Source: an uncultured Oscillospiraceae bacterium
GTDB taxonomy: Bacteria > Bacillota > Clostridia > Oscillospirales > Oscillospiraceae
DNA: 50,570 nt
Assembly: GCA_934589525.1 (NCBI GenBank)
Contig: CAKTOB010000019.1
Location: 1-50,570 of the forward strand
Reading direction: 5' to 3'
The position numbers were made by a program, and so were the translations under genes. Positions 15,237-24,344 of the stretch are shown piece by piece (the stretch's first letter is position 1; every line of letters begins with the position of its first letter). The notes below the pieces were generated by a model. The model was not told where the DNA came from. It saw nothing but the letters and a program-made list of their open reading frames with translations, and made no database searches.

Positions 15237-16184
15237 TTAAAAATCGATGGCCCCGATGGTTTCCTTCAGCTTGTCGGCGCTGTGCCGGAGCTTTGCCAGC
15301 TCCTCTTCGTTCAAATCGTTGAGGATTTTGCCCCGAACGCCCTTGTTGTCCACAATGCACAGAACGCTGAGGCACACGTCCGAAACGCCGTATTCCCCGT
15401 TCATCATGGTGGATACCGTCAGCGCCGTGCCGGAGCCGTTGAGAATGCACTTTACGATATGGCACACGGAGAAGGCCACGGCATAGAAGGTGGCCCCCTT
15501 GGCCTGGATGACCACCGCGCCGGACTTCCGCACCCGCTCCACAAACTCCTCGTAATTGCCGCTGAAGCGGATGTTCTCCGGGCCAGGGGCGTGGGCGGCG
15601 TAGCGGCTTACATGGTTGTTGGAAATGGTGGCCAGGGACCAGGGCACGAAGGAGGTATCCCCGTGCTCGCCATAAACATGGGCGTGGACGTTCTTGGGGC
15701 TGATGTTGAACTCCCGGGCCAGCTCCGTTTGCAGCCGGGCCGTATCCAGCACCGTGCCGGAACCGATGATCCGCTCCGCGGGGATGCCGGAGATTTTGTG
15801 GAACACATAGGTCATCACATCCACCGGGTTGGAGACAATAATGTAAATGGCCTCCGGAGCGTATTTGACAATGTTGGGAGTGATCTGCTTGAGGATGTTC
15901 ACATTGGTCTGGGCCAGCTCCAGCCGGGTCTGCCCGGGCTTCCGGGCCACGCCGGAGGTGATGATGACAATGGAGGACCCCACCGCATCCTCATACCGCC
16001 CCGGGCGGACCACCGCGGGGGATGTAAAGCCGGTGCCCTGGTAAATATCCATGGCCTCTCCGAAGGCCTTCTGCTCGTTGATGTCGATGAGCAGAATTTC
16101 CGTGGCAATATTCATGGCCACCAGGTCATTGGCAATGGTAGACCCCACGCTGCCCGCTCCGATGATGGTGATTTTTGTACTCAT
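15237..16184 (-). CDS. ldh: L-lactate/malate dehydrogenase (LDH family)
   Basis: 315 aa, complete. NAD-binding GAGSVGSTIA near the N-terminus; Asp of LLIDINEQKA fixes NAD preference; catalytic loop ARKPGQTRLELAQTN; NPVDVMTY; catalytic His in GEHGDTSFVPWS; Arg in LDTARL. By overall sequence and gut-Clostridia precedent it is called L-lactate dehydrogenase (pyruvate + NADH to lactate). However, the loop position that is Gln in classical LDHs (ANQKPG) reads Arg here (VARKPG), which is the malate-dehydrogenase-like state, so substrate preference is uncertain. Single gene with its own promoter (16241-16268) and terminator. Confidence 0.9.
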   Translation of the reverse strand: MSTKITIIGAGSVGSTIANDLVAMNIATEILLIDINEQKAFGEAMDIYQGTGFTSPAVVRPGRYEDAVGSSIVIITSGVARKPGQTRLELAQTNVNILKQITPNIVKYAPEAIYIIVSNPVDVMTYVFHKISGIPAERIIGSGTVLDTARLQTELAREFNISPKNVHAHVYGEHGDTSFVPWSLATISNNHVSRYAAHAPGPENIRFSGNYEEFVERVRKSGAVVIQAKGATFYAVAFSVCHIVKCILNGSGTALTVSTMMNGEYGVSDVCLSVLCIVDNKGVRGKILNDLNEEELAKLRHSADKLKETIGAIDF

Positions 16185-16240
16185 AGCAGTACTCCTTTCA
16201 TGGGTGAAGAGATTCTTTGTTGACGGTTTCTATCAATACT

Positions 16241-16268
16241 ATTATATCGATATTTTCGTATCTGTCAA
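16241..16268 (-). promoter_or_regulatory. Promoter of the dehydrogenase gene
   Basis: Minus strand TTGACA (16268-16263), 16-nt spacer, TATAAT (16246-16241). The palindrome ATATCGATAT (16244-16253) overlaps the -10 and could be an operator. Confidence 0.65.
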
Positions 16269-16319
16269 TTACTTTATTGCTGTCATTACCCTGGCTCGCC
16301 AGGATAACAACAAAAAGAG

Positions 16320-16640
16320 ATAACCGCCTCGAAGCGGAGTGGAGGAATCCACCCAAGTAGCAAACATAACCTGCGTAGGGTAAAGCTTGCAACTTGGGAA
16401 GATCCCTCCACTTCATTTCATTTCGGTCGGGATGACATGTCGGGGGTGGTTCCGTTCAACCGCACGGGTTATACTTGCAACGTCCCCGGAACGGCACACA
16501 GGCCGTTCCCTACGGTTTCGCTGAATGGCTTTACCTCTGCGCCCGTTGTTCCTACAATGACAAACGCCGTACTGCGCCTCCTTGCAGTCTGCGGGTGGTT
16601 CTCCTTCGGTTTTTCCCGGAGGGGATTCTTTTTTTTGAAC
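16320..16640. repeat. Intergenic repeat island: foldback element, module B, module C
   Basis: No gene. 16320-16436 is a partial copy of the ~120-bp foldback element (right end GGTCGGGATGAC). 16437-16482 is module B (GGGGGTGGTTCCGTTCAACC ... CGGGTTATACTTG). 16530-16625 is a diverged copy of module C also found at 8.9 and 10.6 kb. Confidence 0.7.
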
Positions 16641-16665
16641 AAAATGTGAAATCAAAAATCCCCAC

Positions 16666-16710
16666 TTGAAATTATGAAAAATCGTGCTAGAATATTGCGT
16701 AGCACGCTAC
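16666..16710 (+). promoter_or_regulatory. MarR promoter with overlapping palindromes
   Basis: TTGAAA (16666-16671), 16-nt spacer, TAGAAT (16688-16693). GTGCTA (16684-16689) is mirrored by TAGCAC (16700-16705), covering the -10. GTAGC-AC-GCTAC (16699-16710) is a second, overlapping palindrome. Both are likely autoregulatory MarR sites. Confidence 0.6.
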
Positions 16711-16731
16711 ATAAATAAAGGAGGTGGGATC

Positions 16732-17181
16732 ATGCTCACATTTGGGTTTCTTTTCAAGAGCCTGGACTGCGCTCTGCGGCAATCCATGGACCTTGCCTTG
16801 TCGGACATGGACCTGACCTTTGCCCAGGGCCACATTATGGGCTTTCTGGCCCGGTGCAATGCGCCGCCCTGTGCCAAGGATATTGAGGATCGGTTTCAGC
16901 TGAGCCATCCCACGGTGTCCGGCCTTTTGGCGAGGCTGGAGAAAAAGGAGTTTATCGCCCAGCGCCCTGACCCCCAGGACCGGCGGCGGAAGCTCATCTA
17001 CATTCTCCCCAAGGGCCAGCGCTGCAACGAAACCATGCACGCCGTGATCCAGCGCGGCGACAAAAAGCTCCTGGAGGGCTTTTCCCAGGAGGAGGCAGAC
17101 CGGTTCCGGCAGTATTTGCTGCGGGCGCTGCACAATGTCGCTCCTGATTTTCAACCAGAAACGGAGGAATTCCAAAAATGA
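16732..17181 (+). CDS. MarR-family regulator of the ABC exporter operon
   Basis: 149 aa from the ATG at 16732 with AAGGAGGTG upstream. Winged-helix pattern: DLTFAQGHIMGFLARCNAPPCAKDIEDRFQLSHPTVSGLLARLEKKEFIAQRPDPQDRRRKLIYILPKGQ, with the recognition helix around SHPTVSGLLARLEKK and the DxRxK wing (PQDRRRKLIY). Repressors of this family release DNA on binding phenolic or drug-like ligands. The stop overlaps the ATG of the first ABC gene, making an autoregulated three-gene resistance-type operon. Confidence 0.92.
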   Translation: MLTFGFLFKSLDCALRQSMDLALSDMDLTFAQGHIMGFLARCNAPPCAKDIEDRFQLSHPTVSGLLARLEKKEFIAQRPDPQDRRRKLIYILPKGQRCNETMHAVIQRGDKKLLEGFSQEEADRFRQYLLRALHNVAPDFQPETEEFQK

Positions 17182-18923
17182 TGAAACGACTGATAAGGTG
17201 TGTCCGGGAATACAAGTGGGCCGCCCTGCTCAGCCCCCTGGCCATGGTGGGAGAGGTTGCCATGGAGGTGACCATCCCCCTGGTCATGGCCGCTTTGTAT
17301 GACCGGGGCATTGCCGCGGGCAATATGACCGTGGTGTGGCAGAAGGCCCTGCTTCTGCTGCTTTGTGCCCTGGTCTCCCTGTTCTTTGGGGTGCTGTCTG
17401 CCAACTATGCTTCCAAGGCCGCCACAGGCTTTGCCAAGAATCTGCGGCACGACATGTACTACCGTGTCCAGGACTACAGCTTTTCCAACATCGATAAGTT
17501 CTCCGCCGCCTCCATTGTGACCCGGCTGACTTCCGATGTGGCCACCCTGCAAATGGCCTTCCAGATGAGCATCCGCATGGCCATCCGGTGCCCCATGATG
17601 CTGATCCTTGCCACCTTCTCGTCCCTGCGCATCAGCCCCAAGCTCACCACCGTGTATTTTGTGGCCATTCCCATTCTGGCCCTGGTGCTGCTGGGCATCG
17701 TGCCCCTGGTCTTTAAAATCTTCGACCGGGTCTTCAAGACCTACGACCGGCTCAACACCGTGGTTCAGGAAGATGTCCACGGCATCCGGGTGGTCAAGAG
17801 CTTTGTAAGAGAGGACAAGGAGGTCAGCAAATTCCAGGCCGTGTCCGATTCCATTTACAAGGATTTCTGCAAGGCCGAGCATATTCTGGCGGTCAACGCC
17901 CCGGCCATGCAGATCTGCGTCTATGCCTGCATTCTGGCCATCTCCTGGGTGGGTGCCAAAATGGTGGTGGCCTCCGGCAATAATGCCGCCCTGGGTCTTA
18001 CCACCGGCGAGCTTAGCTCCATGTTTACCTACACCACCCAGATCCTCACCAGCCTCATGATGCTCTCCATGGTCTTTGTCATGACCATTATGGCCCGGGC
18101 CCCCATGCAGCGGTGCTATGAGCTGCTGGAGGAGACCCCGGACCTGACTTCCCCGGAAGCTTCCCTCAAGGAAGTAAAGGACGGCTCCATCGACTTTGAA
18201 GACGTGTCCTTCCGCTACTCCGCCAAGGCCAAGCGCCCGGCATTGCAGGACGTAAACCTGCACATTCCCTCCGGAGCAACCGTAGGCATTCTGGGTGCCA
18301 CCGGCTCCTCCAAGAGCACCCTGGTCCAGCTGATTCCCCGGCTGTACGATGCCAGCGAAGGTAGCGTCAAGGTGGGGGGCCGGGATGTCCGGGATTACGA
18401 TCTGGAGGTCCTGCGGGACAATGTGGCCATGGTCCTCCAAAAGAACACCCTGTTCTCCGGCTCCATCAAGGAAAACCTCCGCTGGGGCGATCCCAATGCC
18501 ACGGACGAGGAGCTGGTCCACGCCTGCACCCTGGCCTGTGCCGATGACTTTATCCGCTCCTTCCCCGACGGCTACGACACCCATATCGAGCAGGGCGGCA
18601 CCAATGTCTCCGGCGGCCAGAAGCAGCGGCTGTGCATTGCCCGGGCCCTGCTGAAAAAGCCCAAGATTTTGATCTTGGACGACTCCACCTCCGCCGTGGA
18701 CACCCACACCGATGCCATGATCCGCAAGGCCTTTAAGGAAGAAATTCCCAACACCACCAAGCTGATCATCGCCCAGCGGATTTCCTCCGTCCAGGACTCC
18801 GATTTGATTTTGGTCATGGAAAACGGCCACATTGCCTGTATGGGCACCCATGAGGAGCTGATGGTCTCCTCCCCCTTCTATCGGGGCATCTATGAATCTC
18901 AGCAGAAAGGAAGTGAAGACTAA
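17178..18923 (+). CDS. ABC exporter half-transporter with degenerate ATP site
   Basis: 581 aa. Six-helix membrane domain (1-~310) then a nucleotide-binding domain. Walker A reads GATGSSKST near residue 372: the usual Gly before Lys is Ser. Signature VSGGQKQRLCIARAL is intact. Walker B reads LILDDSTSAVDT near residue 501, where Asp replaces the catalytic Glu; the H-loop position reads IAQRIS (Gln instead of His). This is the degenerate-site subunit of a heterodimeric exporter of the TM287/288 or BmrCD type. It pairs with the next gene, whose ATG overlaps this stop (TAATG). Likely drug or peptide export. Confidence 0.94.
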   Translation: MMKRLIRCVREYKWAALLSPLAMVGEVAMEVTIPLVMAALYDRGIAAGNMTVVWQKALLLLLCALVSLFFGVLSANYASKAATGFAKNLRHDMYYRVQDYSFSNIDKFSAASIVTRLTSDVATLQMAFQMSIRMAIRCPMMLILATFSSLRISPKLTTVYFVAIPILALVLLGIVPLVFKIFDRVFKTYDRLNTVVQEDVHGIRVVKSFVREDKEVSKFQAVSDSIYKDFCKAEHILAVNAPAMQICVYACILAISWVGAKMVVASGNNAALGLTTGELSSMFTYTTQILTSLMMLSMVFVMTIMARAPMQRCYELLEETPDLTSPEASLKEVKDGSIDFEDVSFRYSAKAKRPALQDVNLHIPSGATVGILGATGSSKSTLVQLIPRLYDASEGSVKVGGRDVRDYDLEVLRDNVAMVLQKNTLFSGSIKENLRWGDPNATDEELVHACTLACADDFIRSFPDGYDTHIEQGGTNVSGGQKQRLCIARALLKKPKILILDDSTSAVDTHTDAMIRKAFKEEIPNTTKLIIAQRISSVQDSDLILVMENGHIACMGTHEELMVSSPFYRGIYESQQKGSED

Positions 18924-20821
18924 TGCCCGGTCCCGGAATGCGCGGCGACGGCCGCATGGCGTCCAACCCCAAAAAGACCATGCTGCGGCTTCTTGGCTAT
19001 ATGAAAAGCTACATCCCGCTGCTGCTGTTTGTCTTCCTTTGTATCATCGCAACCTCCGTTGCCCAGGCCCAGGGCAACCGGGCTCTGGGGCCTCTGGTGG
19101 ATGAGTACATCCTCCCCATGGTATCCTCTGGCTCTACAGATTTTGGGGCGCTGAAAGCGTATCTAATGAAGCTTGCCTGCATTTTCCTCTTTGGTGCGCT
19201 GGGCAGCTTCCTGTTTAACTACTTGATGGTAGGCGTGACCCAGGGTGTGCAGAAAACCATCCGGGATGACCTGTTCGCCAAAATGCAGCGGCTGCCCCTA
19301 CGATACTTTGACAGCCACCCCGCCGGTGACATCATGTCCCGCTACACCAGCGACATTGACACCCTGCGGCAGATGATCTCCCAGTCCATTCCCCAGTGTG
19401 TCTCTTCCCTGGTGACCCTGGTGGTGGTGCTGTGGAACCTGATCGACACCTCCCTGGTGCTCACCGTCGTCATGTTCTTCACCGTGGCCCTCATCATCTA
19501 CACCACCAAGGTCCTGGCCAAGAAGTCCGCCAAATTCTTCATCGGCCAGCAGAAGTCCCTGGGTGCGGTAAACGGCTATATTGAGGAAATGATTTCCGGC
19601 CAGAAGGTGGTTAAAATCTTCAACCACGAGGAGGTCTGCAAGGAGCAGTTTGACGAGCTGAACGAGACCCTCCGGGCCAACGCCTACAACGCCGGAAAGT
19701 TCTCCAATATGCTGGGCCCCATCAATAATAACTTAGGCTATGTCCAGTACGCCATTTTGGCGGTAGTAGGCGGCATCATCTGCATCAAGTCTGACGGCTC
19801 CATGCTGACGCTCGGCAGCCTCATGGCCTTTATGGTCCTCTCCCGCAGCTTCAATATGCCCATCTCCCAGATCTCCAACCAGATCAACGCCATTGTCATG
19901 GCTCTGGCCGGTGCGGAGCGGATTTTCGCCCTGATGGACGAGGAGCCCGAGGAGGATCAGGGCTATGTGACCCTGGTCAACGCCCAGGTGGACGAAGACG
20001 GCACCATCCACGAGTGCCCCCAGCACACCGGCCACTGGGCCTGGCGGCATCCCCACCAGGCCGACGGCAGCGTGACCTACACGGAGCTGAAGGGCGACAT
20101 CACCATGGAGCATGTGGACTTTGGCTATGTGCCGGAAAAGACCGTCCTCCACGACGTGACCCTCTACGCCCATCCCGGCCAGAAAATCGCCTTTGTAGGC
20201 GCCACCGGTGCGGGCAAGACCACCATTACAAACCTTATCAATCGCTTCTATGACATTGCCGACGGCAAAATCCGCTATGACGGCATCAACGTCAATAAAA
20301 TCTGCAAGCCCGACCTGCGGCGGTCCCTGGGTGTGGTGCTGCAGGAGACCAACCTGTTTACCGGCACGGTCATGGACAACATCCGCTACGGCAAGCTGGA
20401 TGCCACCGACGAAGAATGTATCCATGCGGCGAAGCTCGCCAACGCCGATGACTTCATCACCCGGCTTCCCGAGGGCTACAACACCATGCTGACCTCCAAC
20501 GGCGGCAACCTCTCCCAGGGCCAGCGGCAGCTCATCGCCATCGCCCGGGCCGCCGTGGCTGACCCCCCGGTCATGATCCTGGACGAGGCCACCTCCTCCA
20601 TCGACACCCACACAGAGGCCCTGGTTCAGGCGGGTATGGACGCCCTGATGAAGGGCCGCACGGTCTTCGTCATCGCCCACCGCCTCTCCACCGTCCGCAA
20701 CTCCGACTGCATCATGGTCCTGGACCACGGCCGCATTATCGAGCGCGGCACCCACGAGGATCTGATCAGCCAGAAAGGCACCTATTATCAGCTCTATACG
20801 GGGGCGTTTGAGCTGGAATAA
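18923..20821 (+). CDS. ABC exporter half-transporter with canonical ATP site
   Basis: 632 aa; starts at the TAATG overlap. Membrane domain with six helices (from YIPLLLFVFLCIIATSVAQAQ), then the NBD with Walker A GATGAGKTT, signature LSQGQRQLIAIARA, Walker B VMILDEATSSIDT (catalytic Glu present) and H-loop IAHRLST. A ~40-residue polar insert containing CPQHTGHWAWRHPH lies between the membrane domain and the NBD. Partner of the preceding degenerate subunit; together they form one heterodimeric multidrug-type exporter controlled by the MarR gene. Confidence 0.94.
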   Translation: MPGPGMRGDGRMASNPKKTMLRLLGYMKSYIPLLLFVFLCIIATSVAQAQGNRALGPLVDEYILPMVSSGSTDFGALKAYLMKLACIFLFGALGSFLFNYLMVGVTQGVQKTIRDDLFAKMQRLPLRYFDSHPAGDIMSRYTSDIDTLRQMISQSIPQCVSSLVTLVVVLWNLIDTSLVLTVVMFFTVALIIYTTKVLAKKSAKFFIGQQKSLGAVNGYIEEMISGQKVVKIFNHEEVCKEQFDELNETLRANAYNAGKFSNMLGPINNNLGYVQYAILAVVGGIICIKSDGSMLTLGSLMAFMVLSRSFNMPISQISNQINAIVMALAGAERIFALMDEEPEEDQGYVTLVNAQVDEDGTIHECPQHTGHWAWRHPHQADGSVTYTELKGDITMEHVDFGYVPEKTVLHDVTLYAHPGQKIAFVGATGAGKTTITNLINRFYDIADGKIRYDGINVNKICKPDLRRSLGVVLQETNLFTGTVMDNIRYGKLDATDEECIHAAKLANADDFITRLPEGYNTMLTSNGGNLSQGQRQLIAIARAAVADPPVMILDEATSSIDTHTEALVQAGMDALMKGRTVFVIAHRLSTVRNSDCIMVLDHGRIIERGTHEDLISQKGTYYQLYTGAFELE

Positions 20822-20822
20822 T

Positions 20823-20862
20823 CCAATTGACAATGGACAATTGACAATTGACAATTTTGGAG
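20823..20862. repeat. Tandem CAATTGACAAT repeats after the exporter operon
   Basis: Four imperfect tandem units of AATTGACAAT/ATGGACAATTGACA. The same unit occurs on both sides of a spacer at 45803-45925. No terminator was recognised right after the stop. Confidence 0.7.
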
Positions 20863-20929
20863 TGAATCGGACGTTTATTTACCCATTCGATGCCGGTTTT
20901 GCGTTCGTAAAATGCAGAAAACGTGGTGC

Positions 20930-21460
20930 ATTAAATGTAGGGGCGGCAACCTGCCGCCCGCCACGTTCCGAATACAACCTGTGGGGGTGAATGGTACCAC
21001 GCAATGTAGCGGCGGCAACCTGCCGCCATATACGTTGTGCATTTGAATTTGTAACAACCAATGCAAAACGCGTTGTCATTCCGACCGTAGCGCAAGCGGA
21101 GCGGAGGAATCCACTCAAGTTGCAATAATAACCTGCGTAAAGTAAAACATGCTACTTGAGCAGATCCCTCCGCTCGTTTCACTCGGTCGGGATGACATAT
21201 CGGGGGTGGTTCCGTTTTATCCACACAGGTTATAATTGCCACGTTGCATGGTGGTGCTCCGCGCAGCGAATCAAAAAATACTGATTGCCGGGGGCAATCA
21301 CACTTTGATTCCATCGATGAATCATCGCCGCTACATTGGGTGTACCGTATATCAGGTGATACCATTCAACCAAACAAGTTGTATTCGAAACGTGACGGGC
21401 GACATAATAGCCGACCCTACATGAAAGTTGTTTCATTTTATTTGCGTATCCGTCGCCATA
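20930..21460. repeat. Intergenic repeat island with a complete foldback element
   Basis: No gene. Contains GTAG(G/C)GGCGGCAACCTGCCGCC blocks (20938-20960, 21006-21027), module B copies (about 20965-20998 inverted, 21197-21243, 21355-21395), and a 122-bp foldback element (21075-21196) with ends GTCATTCCGACC / GGTCGGGATGAC. The short ORFs crossing this area are chance products of the repeats. Confidence 0.75.
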
Positions 21461-21469
21461 TTGCGTCAA

Positions 21470-21517
21470 AAAATTCAGCGGAAGCATCCCGAAAATGGGG
21501 GTGCTTCCGCTTTTTTA
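21470..21517. terminator. Terminator after the M56 gene
   Basis: Stem AGCGGAAGCA (21477-21486) / TGCTTCCGCT (21502-21511) with T-runs on both sides, usable in either direction. Confidence 0.85.
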
Positions 21518-21521
21518 GAGC

Positions 21522-24341
21522 TTACTTTCGCTCCACATTGAATTCCAGGGGGCCTTCGTAGACCACAAGCTTGGTGATGCCGTCCTCTGTAAGGTACACA
21601 TCCCAGAACTCATACTTGGACTGGAACTCCACCTCGCACTGGAAGGTCACTTTCCACATGCCGGCGGTCTCGTCCCGGTAGACTTGGGTGCCGATTTCTC
21701 GAGAACGCTGGGGGTACTCTTTCTGGGCCAGTTTTGCGGCGGTCAGGGGGTCTGCCACCGTCTGGGAGGTGGTATTGACAAAGCCCTGCTGCCGGATGTC
21801 AAAGCCGCCGGAGGTGTACTTTTTCTCTGCCTCCTCCCAGGAGAAGGTATTCCAGGTGAGGTTTTGTACGGAGGACGCGATCTTCTGCCGAATTTTCTCC
21901 GGGCTGTCCTCCCGGATTTCGATGGTCAATACGAAATCTGTCCCGTCATCGTTAGGGCTCTTGTATTCCATGGCAATCAGGTTTCCGCCATCGTCAAACC
22001 GATAGGTCAGCACCGCGCTGCAATCCAGGTTTTCACCGATGGTCCAGTTCTTTGTAAACCGGACCATCTCCGGGCTGACCACGCCGGTGCCCTCCGGGAA
22101 AGAAATGGGGTGGTTGTCCCGTTCAAAGAAAAGGAGATACAGCTCGTCCTCAAAGCTTGCCCAGGTGTAGCCGCCGCTGGTCGGGGTCAGACATCCCACG
22201 CCGACCCCCAGAATCTTGCTGGTCGGTTCCTCCGGGTTTTCCCGGACGGCATGATAGCCCACGCCGTCATAGCGGATGGTCATATCCGTTCTGGGGAACA
22301 GCTCTTTGTCATGCTCCGTCCACTGGTCCTGGGGTACTCTTGGGCCATTATGCCTGTTGATCGTCATGAAGTTCTCGCCATCGGTCCAGGTTTCCGTGTC
22401 ATCACCATCGGTGTCGGTATACCAGTGCAACACTTTCCGGGCTTTCAGCTCCTCCAGCTTTTCATAGCACCGCTCCACCGCGGCCTTGGTTTCCGGGGAG
22501 TTGAGATCCACGCTTTCGCAAAGCTCAAACTCCGCATAGAACGCGGCGGTCTTGCTGCTGCCCTGGGCGTCTCGGCAGGTCACGTTTTTTCCCATCCGGT
22601 ACTGGCCGGGCTGTAGCTGGCCGTAAAGGGGGGTCCAGTCCAGATAGCCGAAGGCTCCGTATTCTTTGTTGATGCCGATGCCCTGGAGCGTCCAGTTGGG
22701 AGTCGCAATAGTAGGCAGGGCCTGCCAATGGCCGTCTACATTCTTTTCCAGCCAGTATTCATCGGTGGTGGAAAGAACGCCCTGTCCCAAAGGGGCCTGA
22801 AAATAGACCACATCTGCACCGTTGCTGGAAAGCCGGTCATCATCCACCCGAAAGGTCAAGCCCCAGCTGTCTTTTTCCGCCTGGGTGTCCAGGTCCTGGG
22901 CGGAAATCGACCCTGCCGTCATGGAGCGGCTTGCCTGAGCGAAAATGGTTTCAGGGGTCTCTTTCTCATAGCCCTGATTGACCGTATCCACATAGAAAAG
23001 CTCCAAAAAAGCCCGGGCGGTATTGGGATAGTTGGGCTGGTCGATGATGACCCGCAGCAGCGTTCCCTCCAGATCGTAGACAAAAATCACGGTCTCGGTG
23101 TAAACGGTCTTGTTTTCATCCTGCCAGCGGGCATTAAAGGCCACTTCCCGAATCTGGTCTTTTACGGTGTCGTGGACGGGAACCACGGTATCCATATCCC
23201 ACAGAAACAGATTTTTCCAGGCTTCAAATCTCAGGTCTTCTTCATTGGTTTCCACCCAGGCCTCTTGGTACCAGGCATAGTGCTTCCCGCCGTACTCCAT
23301 GCGGCCATTGGCGGTTTCCGGCCCGGAGGAGGACAGGTAGTTCCACAGCCGGTCCTCCCCCAGCTTTACCAGGTTCGTTTGAAAAAGGACACCGCCACCT
23401 GTATCGGTGCCAAGAATCTCATAATGAAACTCCGGCTGCTGGAATTTTTCTTCCAGGTCCTCCCGGCACTGGGAGATCTGGGCCATCTGGGCCTTCTGCT
23501 CCGGTGTCAGCTTCACAGTCTCCTTGGAAGGACTGGTCAAAAAGCAAATGGCCACAAAGAAAAAGGCCAGGACGCCTAAAAGGCTGATCCAGAAGCTGGG
23601 CTTCTTATAATTCAGGACTGATAAAATTCGTTTTTTCACGTTAACCTCCCCAAACGCAACGGGGCTTGCGGCGAAGTGGAACTGACGGCTGGAACAGGAC
23701 AGCAGGGCTGCGGAATAGGACTTCCGCTCCTCCACCTCCATAAACCGCACCACCCGCTCATCGCAGGCCATTTCAATATCTTTGCACAAACAGATGTAGG
23801 CAACCCACACCAGGGGATTGAACCAATGGAGGGCCAGAGCCAGAAAGCCGATCATTTTGATCCAGTGGTCCCCCTTATCTAAGTGGGTGCGCTCGTGGGC
23901 CAGAATGTACCGGCGGCTCTGGTTGGACATGCCCATGGGAATCAGGATTTTGGGCCTCACAAAGCCCAGAATAAAGGCCGTATCGATCCGGTCTGACTCC
24001 CAGCCGCCCCGGATGCGCACCGCCTCCCGAACCCGGTTTTTAAGACGGCAATAGGAAACCAGACTGTAGATTCCAAAGCCCCCGGCAATCACCGCCCAAA
24101 GGCACATCCCCCAGACTCTCCAGCTGCCCTCTGGGAGATGCGGCAGCGCAAACCGGGGCTGCAAACTCAAATCGCTGCGGATTTCAATCGGCAGCAGCAG
24201 CCGGATACCCGCCAGAAGCCACAAAAGGCAAATATACTTTTTAGGCGTTTTCCACAGCACCAGCCGGATCACCAGCACAGCCAGAATCAGGATGCTGCCG
24301 TGGAAGCTGGCAGTCAGCAGATTTTCTGCAAATCCTTCCAC
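21522..24341 (-). CDS. Very large BlaR1/MecR1-type M56 sensor peptidase with Ig-like extracellular region
   Basis: 939 aa. N-terminal membrane part with several helices. Zinc-protease motif HERTH (His149, Glu150, His153) and the downstream ligand in DIEMACDERV (Glu190). Last helix at ~250-268 (FWISLLGVLAFFFVAICFLTS). The remaining ~670 residues lie outside the cell: no penicillin-binding domain was recognised, but ~490-607 looks like an Ig-like domain (YWLEKNVDGHWQALP ... LQPGQYRMGKNV), and repeated PepSY-like tails occur near the end. Family members sense a ligand outside, then cleave or trigger loss of the BlaI-type repressor inside. Translated 3 nt after the BlaI-like gene. Ligand unknown; no beta-lactamase gene is near. 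Confidence 0.88.
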   Translation of the reverse strand: MEGFAENLLTASFHGSILILAVLVIRLVLWKTPKKYICLLWLLAGIRLLLPIEIRSDLSLQPRFALPHLPEGSWRVWGMCLWAVIAGGFGIYSLVSYCRLKNRVREAVRIRGGWESDRIDTAFILGFVRPKILIPMGMSNQSRRYILAHERTHLDKGDHWIKMIGFLALALHWFNPLVWVAYICLCKDIEMACDERVVRFMEVEERKSYSAALLSCSSRQFHFAASPVAFGEVNVKKRILSVLNYKKPSFWISLLGVLAFFFVAICFLTSPSKETVKLTPEQKAQMAQISQCREDLEEKFQQPEFHYEILGTDTGGGVLFQTNLVKLGEDRLWNYLSSSGPETANGRMEYGGKHYAWYQEAWVETNEEDLRFEAWKNLFLWDMDTVVPVHDTVKDQIREVAFNARWQDENKTVYTETVIFVYDLEGTLLRVIIDQPNYPNTARAFLELFYVDTVNQGYEKETPETIFAQASRSMTAGSISAQDLDTQAEKDSWGLTFRVDDDRLSSNGADVVYFQAPLGQGVLSTTDEYWLEKNVDGHWQALPTIATPNWTLQGIGINKEYGAFGYLDWTPLYGQLQPGQYRMGKNVTCRDAQGSSKTAAFYAEFELCESVDLNSPETKAAVERCYEKLEELKARKVLHWYTDTDGDDTETWTDGENFMTINRHNGPRVPQDQWTEHDKELFPRTDMTIRYDGVGYHAVRENPEEPTSKILGVGVGCLTPTSGGYTWASFEDELYLLFFERDNHPISFPEGTGVVSPEMVRFTKNWTIGENLDCSAVLTYRFDDGGNLIAMEYKSPNDDGTDFVLTIEIREDSPEKIRQKIASSVQNLTWNTFSWEEAEKKYTSGGFDIRQQGFVNTTSQTVADPLTAAKLAQKEYPQRSREIGTQVYRDETAGMWKVTFQCEVEFQSKYEFWDVYLTEDGITKLVVYEGPLEFNVERK

Positions 24342-24344
24342 ATC

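Noticed and set aside
17151..18851. 566-codon open frame antisense to the first ABC gene
   Set aside because: Mirrors the codon bias of a real gene; the sense gene has all ABC motifs.
20875..21561. Short ORFs within the repeat island at 21 kb
   Set aside because: They follow the repeat modules and recur wherever these occur, without start signals.
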